Assembly (NCBI RefSeq): GCF_019139535.1
Contig: NZ_CP077073.1
Span: 3,562,501 to 3,626,500 of the forward strand
DNA from: Pseudomonas muyukensis
GTDB lineage: Bacteria > Pseudomonadota > Gammaproteobacteria > Pseudomonadales > Pseudomonadaceae
Length of the DNA stretch: 64,000 nt
Reading direction: 5' to 3'
The position numbers were made by a program, and so were the translations under genes. Positions 20,144 through 28,476 of this stretch are shown piece after piece (the first letter of the stretch is position 1; the number at the start of each line of letters is the position of its first letter). The notes beneath the pieces are model-generated. The model saw nothing but the letters and a program-made list of their open reading frames with translations. It was not told where the DNA came from and made no database searches.

Positions 20144-20217
20144 GTGGGCAACCAGCAGCGGCTCACGCCACCCAGTGCCGCCGACAGATTGACGAGCAGC
20201 GCAGGCAACGCCCCGGT

Positions 20218-20913
20218 TCAGGCGGTGCCCTTGGCCTGCTGCTCCAGATGCACCTGCAAGGTCGGGTCGATTTGCAGGGCGCTGGCCAATTGGTCAAGGT
20301 AGGCACGCTCTGTGGCCTGCTGGTCATCCACCAGCATCACGCTGGCCAAGTACATTTCCGCGGCCATGGCCGGATCCTGGGCCGATTGCGCCACTTCGGC
20401 GGCGTCGAGGGGTTTGCTGAGCTCCTCATCCAGCCATTGCTGCAGTTGCGGATCGCTGGCGTGACCTTTGATTTCAGCGCGGATCAGTTGCTCTTCTTGC
20501 GGATCGATGCGTCCGTCCGCCTTGGCGGCGGCAATCAGCGCGCGCAGGATGGCATGGCTGTGATTGTCGGCCTCGGGGCCGGACAATTGATCCACGGTAC
20601 GCACGGCCTGTTGCGGGGCAGTCGCCTGGCTGCGCTGCCAGCTTTGATAAGCCTGGAACGCCATCATGCCCAGCGACGCCAGCGCGGCGTAATTGACGCT
20701 GCCCGTGGCGCGTCCCTGGCTAGCGCCGCGGCCACCTAAAAGGCCACCCAGCAAATCACCCAGGCCACCAGTTGCCGTTGCCCTGCCGCCCCCCAGCAAT
20801 CCGCCCAGCAAACCGCCAAGGCTGTCTGGCGCCGACAGGTTGCTGCTTCCTTGTCGCGCCTGCGAGCCCTGCCCGGCCCGCAGCAACTGTTCCAGTAGAT
20901 CACTCGTGTTCAT
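20218..20913 (-). CDS. TerB-like DUF533 protein
   Basis: Protein of 231 residues. The N-terminal third is a glycine/leucine-rich low-complexity region with repeated GGLLGGLLGG, and the C-terminal half is a helical TerB/DUF533 domain (ILRALIAAAKADGRIDPQEEQLI, then MYLASVMLVDDQQATERAYLDQLA) with acidic residues at the metal-binding places. It resembles E. coli YebE, an envelope-stress-linked inner-membrane protein. It is transcribed alone. Confidence 0.88.
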   Translation of the reverse strand: MNTSDLLEQLLRAGQGSQARQGSSNLSAPDSLGGLLGGLLGGGRATATGGLGDLLGGLLGGRGASQGRATGSVNYAALASLGMMAFQAYQSWQRSQATAPQQAVRTVDQLSGPEADNHSHAILRALIAAAKADGRIDPQEEQLIRAEIKGHASDPQLQQWLDEELSKPLDAAEVAQSAQDPAMAAEMYLASVMLVDDQQATERAYLDQLASALQIDPTLQVHLEQQAKGTA

Positions 20914-21049
20914 GGCGCCGCCCTCGGTCGGTAGTCGCTACCCAGTCCAGCAACGATAGTCCCCTCGAGGCGATCCGCCAGGACCGTCTGGCCGGCGGCT
21001 GGCCTGGGGTTGGCCATGGCAAACCGCAAGGCGCGACTCGCCCCCGCGA

Positions 21050-21664
21050 TCACGCGAGCGGATAGCGCTTGAACACCTCGCTTGCCTCCAGTTGCGCCGT
21101 GTGGGCCGCAAGGGCTGGGAAATCCTCAGCCTTGACCCACTCGGGCACCATCAGTTGCACGAACGACCAGGCCACCGCGGTGGTGAGCGCCGCCTGGTCT
21201 GGCCGCTCGCCTTGCGCCGGCCGCGCCGCCCAGTGCCTGTCGAGCGCGGTACAGGCCGCCAGCAACTGCCCGCAGATGCGCTCGACCCAAGGTGCATGAA
21301 GCTTTTGCGCCGGTCGCAGCTTGTGCTCATAGACGATCTGCACGGCCTTCTCGCATGCCGCCAGCGCCAGCCCCAGGCTACCCAGGGCCGTGGCCAGCGC
21401 CTGGGCCTGCTGCGCCGGCGGCATCAACGACTTGGCGGGGCTGGCGAGGCGCTCGAAATAATCGATGATCAGCGTCGAGTCCATCAGTACCGAGCCATCA
21501 TCCAGTACCAGGGTCGGCGCCTTGACCACCGGGTTGACCCGGGAAAACGCCTCGAACGTGCTGAACACCGACAACGGCTCATGCTCGAAGCTGATCCCCA
21601 GCAAATCCAGGGAAATCGCCACACGGCGTACATAGGGTGAATCCAGCATGCCAATGAGTTTCAT
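21050..21664 (-). CDS. glutathione S-transferase family protein
   Basis: A 204-residue GST. The N-terminal thioredoxin-like domain has SPYVRRVAISLDLLGI, the Pro of the glutathione site in VKAPTLVLDDG and the DSTLIIDYFE motif; the C-terminal part is helical. It most resembles the YfcF/GstA-like bacterial group with an S-P-Y/F-V-R-R active-site start. The substrate is unknown. The gene is divergent from hscC with about 266 bp between. Confidence 0.9.
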   Translation of the reverse strand: MKLIGMLDSPYVRRVAISLDLLGISFEHEPLSVFSTFEAFSRVNPVVKAPTLVLDDGSVLMDSTLIIDYFERLASPAKSLMPPAQQAQALATALGSLGLALAACEKAVQIVYEHKLRPAQKLHAPWVERICGQLLAACTALDRHWAARPAQGERPDQAALTTAVAWSFVQLMVPEWVKAEDFPALAAHTAQLEASEVFKRYPLA

Positions 21665-21930
21665 CCATCACGCTCCTTGATTAGACGGCAAGCAAACCCT
21701 GTGAGCATGGTTCAGGTTGCAAAAATTTCTAGCTGCCGTCACCCGTGCAGTTATGGCTAAATGCTGCCGCCAAGGACTCGCACCACCTCGAGCGTCCACA
21801 GCCACAAAAGGGTTAACGCCGCCAGCGGCCCTGCCGATAACCCGAGCCGTGACGCTGGCACAAGCGTGGTGACGATACTTGCAGCCTGGATGCCTTGGCG
21901 CCCGGCTGCGTCATTTAAGGAAGCGTGATT

Positions 21931-23622
21931 GTGATCATCGGCATCGACCTGGGTACCACCAACAGCCTTGTCGCCTACTGGGATGGCGAACAGGCGCGAA
22001 TCGTGCCCAATGCCCTGGGCGGGCTGCTCACGCCAAGCGTGGTCGGCCTCGACGACGAAGGCCAACTGGTGGTTGGCGAAATCGCCCGCGAGCGGCTCCA
22101 CACCCATCCGCAACTGAGCGCCTCGCTGTTCAAGCGCTACATGGGCAGCGCCCGCGAAACCCAGCTCGGTGGGCGCGCCTACCGCGCCGAAGAGCTGTCG
22201 GCGCTGCTGCTGCGCAGCCTCAAGGCCGACGCCGAGCGCGCGTTGGGCCAGCCTGTCGAGCACGCGGTCATCAGCGTGCCGGCGTACTTCAGCGATGCCC
22301 AGCGCAAAGCGACGCGGATCGCCGGCGAGCTGGCCGGCCTGAAGGTCGACAAGCTGATCAACGAACCCACCGCCGCCGCCCTGGCCTACGGCCTGCAGCA
22401 GCGCAGCGAAGCGAACTTTCTGGTGTTCGACCTGGGGGGCGGCACCTTTGACGTGTCCATCCTGGAACTGTTCGAAGGCGTCATGGAAATCCGCGCCAGC
22501 GCGGGCGACAACTTTCTCGGCGGGGAAGACTTCGACGACCTGCTGGTGGAGCACTTCATCAGCAAGATCGGCCGCGCCGACCTGCCCGACACCACCCTCC
22601 CCGCCACCGCCCAGCGCTTGCGGCGCGAAGCCCAGCGCGTTCGGCATGCCCTCGGGCAGGCGCCGGTTGCCAGTTTCACCCTGCGCGAACAAGACCGTGA
22701 GTGGTGCCTGGAGTTGACCCAGGGCGAGCTGGCAGACATTGTTCGCCCCTTGCTCGAGCGCCTGCGCGCGCCCATCGAGCGCGCCATGCGCGATGCCCGT
22801 ATCAAGGTCGCCGACCTGGACGAAATCCTCCTGGTCGGCGGCACCACGCGCATGCCGCTGGTGCGCAAGCTGGTGGCCTCGCTGTTCGGCCGGATCCCGT
22901 CGATGCAGCTCAACCCCGACGAAGTCGTGGCCCAGGGCGCGGCCATCCAGGCCGCGTTGCAGGCCCGCCATGCCTCGCTTGAAGAGGTGGTGCTGACCGA
23001 TGTCTGCCCCTACACCTTGGGCATCGAGACGTCGGTCCAGCACGGTAACGGTTACCAGGCGGGCCATTACTTGCCGATCATCGAACGCAATACCGTGGTG
23101 CCGGTGAGTCGCTCACGCAGCGTGTCGACCCTCAGCGACAACCAGACCGTGGTCAAGCTGGGGATCTACCAAGGTGAAAGCCGGCTGGTGAGCCACAATA
23201 TCTTCCTCGGCGAGCTGGAGATTGCGGTGCCGCCGCGCAAGGCCGGTGAAGTGGACCTGGATGTGCGCTTCACCTACGACAACAACGGCTTGCTGGAAGC
23301 CCAGGTGCACCTGCCGATCAACGGCGAAACCCGCCGGCTGGTGATCGAGAACAACCCCGGGGTCCTGCCCCCCGAGCAAATCGCCCAACGCCTGGCCGCG
23401 CTGCAAGCCCTGAAGGTGCATCCGCGCGACCAGCAGGTCAACACGCTGCTGTTGGCCCGGCTCGACCGCCTGTACCAGGAGCGCCTGGGGGCGGACCGCG
23501 AGCATGTCGCCGGGCTGGCCAACTATTTCCAACGCATGCTCGATACCCAGGATGAGCAGCAGGTCCGCAAGGCCCGCAGCGAGGTCACCGAGCACCTGGC
23601 CGACCTTGAGCGGGAGTTCTGA
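21931..23622 (+). CDS. hscC: Hsp70-type chaperone HscC
   Basis: Specialised Hsp70 of 563 residues, shorter than DnaK (about 640) because the C-terminal lid is reduced. The ATPase domain has GIDLGTTNS at residues 4-12, NEPTAAALAYG and VFDLGGGTFDVS, then VGGTTRMPLV. The substrate-binding domain includes VSRSRSVSTLSDNQTVV and ends with a helical tail. GTG 21931 is preferred over GTG 21925 by spacing from AAGGAAG. The next gene, 3 nt downstream, encodes a J-domain membrane protein, its likely co-chaperone. Confidence 0.93.
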   Translation: MIIGIDLGTTNSLVAYWDGEQARIVPNALGGLLTPSVVGLDDEGQLVVGEIARERLHTHPQLSASLFKRYMGSARETQLGGRAYRAEELSALLLRSLKADAERALGQPVEHAVISVPAYFSDAQRKATRIAGELAGLKVDKLINEPTAAALAYGLQQRSEANFLVFDLGGGTFDVSILELFEGVMEIRASAGDNFLGGEDFDDLLVEHFISKIGRADLPDTTLPATAQRLRREAQRVRHALGQAPVASFTLREQDREWCLELTQGELADIVRPLLERLRAPIERAMRDARIKVADLDEILLVGGTTRMPLVRKLVASLFGRIPSMQLNPDEVVAQGAAIQAALQARHASLEEVVLTDVCPYTLGIETSVQHGNGYQAGHYLPIIERNTVVPVSRSRSVSTLSDNQTVVKLGIYQGESRLVSHNIFLGELEIAVPPRKAGEVDLDVRFTYDNNGLLEAQVHLPINGETRRLVIENNPGVLPPEQIAQRLAALQALKVHPRDQQVNTLLLARLDRLYQERLGADREHVAGLANYFQRMLDTQDEQQVRKARSEVTEHLADLEREF

Positions 23623-23625
23623 GCC

Positions 23626-24990
23626 ATGAGCCACTGGCAACTGCTGGAACTCAGCGAAGATGCCGATGCCCGCAGCATCAAGCGTGCCTATGCGCGACTG
23701 CTCAAGCAGCACCGCCCGGACGATGACCCGCAGGCGTTCCAACGCCTGCGCGAAGCCTACGAGAGCGCCTTGGCCGAAGCGGCCTGGCGGGCCCAGGATG
23801 ATCAGCAGGTGCTTGCTGCGCCTGCGCCGGCAAGCGCCCCCAGCGCGCAATCCACGCCGGCACCGCAGCCCCTGGAACAGATCGCCCCCACCCTCGCGGC
23901 AAGCCCGCCGCAACCGTCCCTGGCGCAGATGCAGCAGTGGCTGGCCGACGGCCAGGAGCGTCAGGTCATCGACGCGCTGCACCTGTGGCTGGCCAGCGAG
24001 TGGCTGGTTGCGCTCGAGCGCCGTGAGCAGTTCGAGCAGGACCTGCTGGCGTGGCTCGAGTCGGCGCCCCAGTGGACCCCGGCCTTCTTCGAACGGGTGT
24101 GCCAGGCCATGGGCTGGGACGAAACCCAGGGCGCGCTGCCCTGCGCATACTGGCGCTGGAGCGGCCTGATCCAGCGATGCCAACAGCACACCCTGGAAGT
24201 CGCCGTGCGGCAGAACCTGGACCGGTTCGACGCCGACCCCGAGCTGTACAGGGAAACCGCCCTGCTGCTCAAACCCATGAGCGACCGCCGCCGCCGCAGC
24301 CTGGCCGACCTGTTCCACGACTACGATTGGCAACGTTTTACCGAGCTCGCCCAAACCCTCGAGTACCAGCACCCCGAACTGCCGGCGCGCCTGGGCCTGC
24401 AGCCGCTCGACAACTGGCGGCAGTGGCTGCCGGCGGCCAGCTATTTCGGGGTATACGCGTTCCTGTGGTTCAGCCTGTCGCTGCTGTTGGTGGCAACGCT
24501 GGTTACCCACCCCAACAGGCTGGGGAGCAGCGCCCTGCTCCTGTCGCCGCTGTTCGTCGCCGCCGTGGTGTTCGTGGGCATGAAGGCTTACCGGATCTGG
24601 ACGTTCCTGGCGGTGCTCTTGGCACCGCTCGATGTGCCGCTGAGCCGCTGGCTACTGCCACGGGCCTGGTATCGGCAAAGTGCCGGGCTGCTGGTGCTGC
24701 GCCACGTACTGCCCAGCGCCGCGCCGGCCGCCCTGGCATTCGTATGGTGCAAGGACGTGCCCTGGCTGCAGTGGAGCAGCCCGCTGCTGATGTTCGCGGG
24801 CACGCTGTACTTCACCCACCTGGCCCTCAGCGGCGGCAGGGTGGCGCTGTGGGACCGGCTACGAGGCGCCGTCATGCGCCCGCTCGGGCGTTTGCCCTGG
24901 CACCTGCTGCGCCGCGAAGACGTGCTGATCTGCCTGGCGGTGATCGCGACGGGGATCTGGGTCTTCATGCGGGCCAAGCCAGGCCTCTAG
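23626..24990 (+). CDS. J-domain membrane protein, HscC partner
   Basis: Protein of 454 residues beginning with a J-domain (WQLLELSEDADARSIKRAYARLLKQHRPD, then FQRLREAYESAL). The usual HPD tripeptide reads RPD inside HRPDDD, a variant seen in the HscC-linked J-protein group. A proline/alanine-rich linker (~65-105) and a large helical cytoplasmic region follow; four or more hydrophobic segments in the last 180 residues place the tail in the inner membrane. It starts 3 nt after hscC, so translation is coupled. Clients of the pair are not known. Confidence 0.85.
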   Translation: MSHWQLLELSEDADARSIKRAYARLLKQHRPDDDPQAFQRLREAYESALAEAAWRAQDDQQVLAAPAPASAPSAQSTPAPQPLEQIAPTLAASPPQPSLAQMQQWLADGQERQVIDALHLWLASEWLVALERREQFEQDLLAWLESAPQWTPAFFERVCQAMGWDETQGALPCAYWRWSGLIQRCQQHTLEVAVRQNLDRFDADPELYRETALLLKPMSDRRRRSLADLFHDYDWQRFTELAQTLEYQHPELPARLGLQPLDNWRQWLPAASYFGVYAFLWFSLSLLLVATLVTHPNRLGSSALLLSPLFVAAVVFVGMKAYRIWTFLAVLLAPLDVPLSRWLLPRAWYRQSAGLLVLRHVLPSAAPAALAFVWCKDVPWLQWSSPLLMFAGTLYFTHLALSGGRVALWDRLRGAVMRPLGRLPWHLLRREDVLICLAVIATGIWVFMRAKPGL

Positions 24991-24994
24991 AAGC

Positions 24995-25906
24995 TCACAG
25001 TGCCCCTGCCAGGAAAAAGATCGGCACGAAAGACAGCGCGGTCGACACCGCCACCACGAACGCCATCAACTGGTGATCGCCGCCCTGTTGCGTTGCCAGC
25101 ACGTAGGAGTTGCTGGCGCAGGGCAGCACCGAGTACAGCAGCACCAGGGTCGCCGCCAACGGTGGCACCGGCCAGGCACTGATCAGGCCGTAGGCCAGTA
25201 GCGGAAATACGCACAAGCGGATACCGGTCGTCAGCAACCCCGTCTTGCACAGCCTTGCAAACTCACCACGTGGGAACCGCAAGGCCGCGCCGACGCAGAT
25301 CAGGCTCAGCGGCAGAGCCGGTGCCCCCAGCGCTTGCAGGGGCTGGCCAAGCGACGCAGGCAGCGTCACCCCGCTCAGGTTGAGCGCCAGCCCCAGCCCG
25401 CTGGCCAGGATCAGCGGATTGAGGCAGACCTTTGGCAACACCGCCCAAGGCGAACCCTGCCGATTGCCGAACGCCAGCAGGACCACCGTGTTGGAAATGG
25501 CCACCATGTAGGCCACCACCACGGCCGCGACGCCATAATCCTCAGGGCTGAGCAACTGATAAGCCACACTCAGGAAAATGAAACTGTTGAAACGTACCGA
25601 GCCTTGCATGACCGAGGTGAAGGTCGCATGCACGGTGCGCCGGTAGCGGCAACCCAGCACTACCCCGGCGCTGATCAGCAGGGTTATCCCGCCCAGTACC
25701 AGCACCGTCGAGCGCGCCGCGCCGCCCATGGGGCCAGCGCTACCGATGGCATGCACCAGGTAGGCCGGGAAGAACACCCAGTGGGTGAGTTTCTCGGCGC
25801 CTTTCCAGAAACCAGGGTCTATCCAGGCATCGCGGCGCAGGAGCACGCCGGCCAGTATCAAGATGAATGACGGAGCGATGGCCGCCAAGGCTGTTCCCGC
25901 ATGCAT
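24995..25906 (-). CDS. AEC-family transporter, likely exporter of the cluster
   Basis: Inner-membrane protein of 303 residues with about ten hydrophobic segments. It shows the auxin-efflux-carrier-family layout: an N-terminal half ending at CRYRRTVHATFTSVMQG, and a C-terminal half with VCLNPLILASGLGLALN and PCASNSYVLATQQGGD. The AEC family moves small carboxylates and amino-acid-like compounds. ATG 25906 has AAGGAAGG upstream, and the gene starts 5 nt after the FAD oxidase stop, so it is the last gene of the hydrazine-type operon. Export of the product or import of a precursor is inferred. Confidence 0.88.
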   Translation of the reverse strand: MHAGTALAAIAPSFILILAGVLLRRDAWIDPGFWKGAEKLTHWVFFPAYLVHAIGSAGPMGGAARSTVLVLGGITLLISAGVVLGCRYRRTVHATFTSVMQGSVRFNSFIFLSVAYQLLSPEDYGVAAVVVAYMVAISNTVVLLAFGNRQGSPWAVLPKVCLNPLILASGLGLALNLSGVTLPASLGQPLQALGAPALPLSLICVGAALRFPRGEFARLCKTGLLTTGIRLCVFPLLAYGLISAWPVPPLAATLVLLYSVLPCASNSYVLATQQGGDHQLMAFVVAVSTALSFVPIFFLAGAL

Positions 25907-25911
25907 GACGC

Positions 25912-26973
25912 TCAACCTTCCTTGCTGTTGGTGGACGTGGCGGGTGCGCCGGCGACAGCGACCAAGCCCACCGCGGCCAAGGCCTCGCAGGCCAGGGCCG
26001 GGGCAAAGCGCACACCCGAACCGGAGGCGCCGAGCACCGCGCAGGCACCGGGCCCTTGTGGCAGGCACAGCACCCGCGGCTCGTAGTCGGCGCAATAGCT
26101 GTCGAACGCTGTCCGCGGGCGCAGAGAGTGAATGGCCAGGCCAGGCAGTTCTTCGGCGAGAATGCGCCGAGCCTGCCGAGCTTCCTGACGCTGGACGGCC
26201 AGGTCACCCTCGGCATCGGTGCGCCAATCCTCGGAGGTGATGCTGAGCAACCAACCCGCGCGTTGCCAATCGCGCATCACGAACGCCTTGCGCCCCGGCA
26301 TGTACAGCACCCCTTCCCCAGCGTCCGGTAGCTGCGGGCCCTGCAGGTCGAAGGCGACAATCTTCTTGATCGAACCGGCCCGGGCCACGCCGGCCAGGGC
26401 ATTGCTGCGAGCCCCCGCGGCAACGACCAGGCAACGTGCGCGCAGCAGGCCATCGGCAGTGTGCAGGCACCAGTCATCGCCCGCTCGGGTCACCCGCTCG
26501 ACCTGAGCCTGGACCCTCTCGAAGCGCCCGCTCCCACCCTGCGCCAGGCAGGCCCGCACCAGTGCCGGGACATCAACCGCCAGGGCGTACCCGGCCTGCA
26601 GCAGCGTGGCAGGTGGGTGAACGCCGCGGTAGCGCCCCAGCACTTCGGCCAAGGGGCCCGACAGCGGTCGGGCCTCGAACATCAAAGGCCGAGGCGCTTG
26701 CGCCGGGTCATGGACAAAGCTGAAGGGCAAGCGGTGTACCCCCGCCCATCCGCGGCCCAGGGCCTGATAATGGGCGAAGGCCTGCAGCGACCGGCGGCGG
26801 CGCAGGCCCTCGCCGCAGAACGGCGTGACCAGCCCGGCCGACAGCGCGCTGGCAGCGCCTGGCCGACCATCGTCCACCAGCACGATGGAAAGCCCCGGCA
26901 GGCATCGGCGCGCCTCGGCCACCACGCTCGCGCCGACGATGCCGGCCCCCAGCACCAACAAGTCAGTGGCCAT
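25912..26973 (-). CDS. FAD-dependent amine oxidase (DAO family), first of two in the cluster
   Basis: Flavoenzyme of 353 residues of the glycine/D-amino-acid oxidase fold. The dinucleotide-binding motif GAGIVGASVV is at residues 8-17, followed by the acidic end of the second strand (VLVDDG). The C-terminus has the second FAD-contacting region GASGSGVRFAPALACEAL. Its start overlaps the cupin gene by 11 nt. Hydrazine-forming pathways (s56-p1, triacsin) use a DAO-type flavoenzyme to cleave the N-N intermediate made from N6-hydroxylysine and an amino acid. Its place next to the cupin makes it the better candidate of the two for that step. Confidence 0.85.
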   Translation of the reverse strand: MATDLLVLGAGIVGASVVAEARRCLPGLSIVLVDDGRPGAASALSAGLVTPFCGEGLRRRRSLQAFAHYQALGRGWAGVHRLPFSFVHDPAQAPRPLMFEARPLSGPLAEVLGRYRGVHPPATLLQAGYALAVDVPALVRACLAQGGSGRFERVQAQVERVTRAGDDWCLHTADGLLRARCLVVAAGARSNALAGVARAGSIKKIVAFDLQGPQLPDAGEGVLYMPGRKAFVMRDWQRAGWLLSITSEDWRTDAEGDLAVQRQEARQARRILAEELPGLAIHSLRPRTAFDSYCADYEPRVLCLPQGPGACAVLGASGSGVRFAPALACEALAAVGLVAVAGAPATSTNSKEG

Positions 26974-27310
26974 GGGCATCCCACCAGACCGTGCTGATCA
27001 CCAGGGGCTCATGGCGATCATTGTGGATCTGATGCTGGTGATGGGACTCGAACACCAGCACATCGCCCTGCGCCACCCGCAGCGTGCTGCCCTGATAATG
27101 CAGCACCCCACCACCGCAGGCGATCATCCAGCACTCACGCACGGCATGAATATCGGGGCGCGACGTACACTGTGGAGCGACCGTGAACAAGCCACCGCGA
27201 AACGGTGTGGCACCTTCGCCAAGGCTGGCGAAATCGGCCTGGCGCAGCACCACCCCTGGCACATGGCTTTCGGCGGCCATTGGCCGGACCTTCGGATTGC
27301 CTGCCTTCAT
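26963..27310 (-). CDS. small cupin, candidate N-N-forming subunit
   Basis: Single-domain cupin of 115 residues. Motif 1 is IHAVRECWMIACGG with a His-x3-Glu metal pair; motif 2 is GDVLVFESHHQHQIHN with three histidines. In known hydrazine synthetases a zinc cupin is fused to a MetRS-like domain and rearranges an O-aminoacyl N-hydroxylysine ester to the N-N product. Here the cupin is a separate gene in the same operon as a MetRS-like gene. The start overlaps the CoA-transferase stop by 4 nt (ATGA), and its 3' end overlaps the FAD oxidase. The role is inferred from neighbours; the cupin call is firm. Confidence 0.82.
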   Translation of the reverse strand: MKAGNPKVRPMAAESHVPGVVLRQADFASLGEGATPFRGGLFTVAPQCTSRPDIHAVRECWMIACGGGVLHYQGSTLRVAQGDVLVFESHHQHQIHNDRHEPLVISTVWWDAHGH

Positions 27311-28476
27311 GCTCGAACCTCGCTGCTGGTTGACGACAATGTCTTGAGAATGGCCTCGCGGTCCTGGTCGAGCGCAGGCGCCGCACGCCGTTGCCGAGGG
27401 TCCGGGGCATCGGAGATCTTGATCGGCGAGCCGACCAGCCGGTAGTGGCCCACCTGCGGGTCATCCACATCGACCAACATGTTGCGCTCGGCCACCTGCG
27501 GGTGCGCCACCGCCTGGTCGACACGGTTGATGGGCCCGGCGGGCAAGCCGGCCGCCACCAAATGTTCAGTCCAGTGCCTGACAGAATGCGCGCTCAGGGC
27601 GTCATTGAGCCGCTGCGCCAGCAACCCCTCGTTATCCTTGCGCGCCTCCCCTGTGGCAAACAGGGGGTCTTCGGCCATCTCGGGACGGTCGATGGCCTGG
27701 CACAGCAGGGCAAACAGTTTGTCGTTGCCGGCGGCGATGATCAGCCCGCCATCCTGGGCCTGGTAGACCCCGAAAGGCGGCGCGATGGCCGGCCGGTAGC
27801 TGCCCACCGGGCCGGTTACCTCGCCGGTGGCGAAATAGCGCCCGATGAAGTACTCCATCAGCGCCAGCTGACAGTCGAACATGGCAATATCGACCTTCGC
27901 GCCGAGCCCTCCCTGCTGGCGCTTGAACAGCGCCATCAACAGCCCGCAGGTGAGGAACAAACCGGCGCTGATATCACCGATCGACACCCCCACCCGCACC
28001 GGGGTGCGCCCCGGCTCGCCGGTGACGCTCATGATCCCGCCCATACCCTGGACAATCATGTCGTAGGCGCGCCGCTGGGAGGACGAACCGGTATGGCCGA
28101 AACCTGAGGCGGCGCCGTAGATCAGCCGCGGGTAACGGGCATGCAGGGTCTCCCAGCCATAGCCGAGCCGCTCCATGGTGCCGGGGCGAAAATTTTCAGT
28201 AAGCACGTCGGCCTGTTCGAGTAGCTGCTCGAAGATGGCGCGGTCCTCGGCCTTTTTCAGGTCCAGGGCGATACTCTCCTTGCCTCGGTTGAGCGAGGAG
28301 AAATACGCCGACTTGGTGCCGAACCATGGTCCATAGGCTCGGGCATCGTCGCCCGTGCCAGGTTGTTCGACCTTGATCACCCGGGCGCCATGGTCAGCCA
28401 GCAGCATGGTGCAGAACGGCCCCGCGAGCACTCGGGTCAGGTCGACGATCAGCAGCCCATCGAGTGCGGGTTTCAT
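27307..28476 (-). CDS. class III CoA-transferase (CaiB/BaiF family)
   Basis: Enzyme of 389 residues that moves CoA between carboxylic acids. The family start LDGLLIVDLTRVLAGPFCTMLLADHGARVIKVE is present. The catalytic aspartate is expected in the central region near YDMIVQGMGGIMSVTGEPG, and the glycine loop follows (PFGVYQAQDGGLIIAAGNDKLF). ATG 28476 follows GGAGG. It overlaps the MetRS-like and cupin genes by 4 nt each, so it belongs to the hydrazine-type operon, where it may activate an acid precursor or product. Its acceptor and donor are unknown. Confidence 0.92.
   Translation of the reverse strand: MKPALDGLLIVDLTRVLAGPFCTMLLADHGARVIKVEQPGTGDDARAYGPWFGTKSAYFSSLNRGKESIALDLKKAEDRAIFEQLLEQADVLTENFRPGTMERLGYGWETLHARYPRLIYGAASGFGHTGSSSQRRAYDMIVQGMGGIMSVTGEPGRTPVRVGVSIGDISAGLFLTCGLLMALFKRQQGGLGAKVDIAMFDCQLALMEYFIGRYFATGEVTGPVGSYRPAIAPPFGVYQAQDGGLIIAAGNDKLFALLCQAIDRPEMAEDPLFATGEARKDNEGLLAQRLNDALSAHSVRHWTEHLVAAGLPAGPINRVDQAVAHPQVAERNMLVDVDDPQVGHYRLVGSPIKISDAPDPRQRRAAPALDQDREAILKTLSSTSSEVRA

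Noticed and set aside
21757..23067. 436-codon open frame antisense to hscC
   Set aside because: Shadow frame; the sense strand has all Hsp70 motifs.
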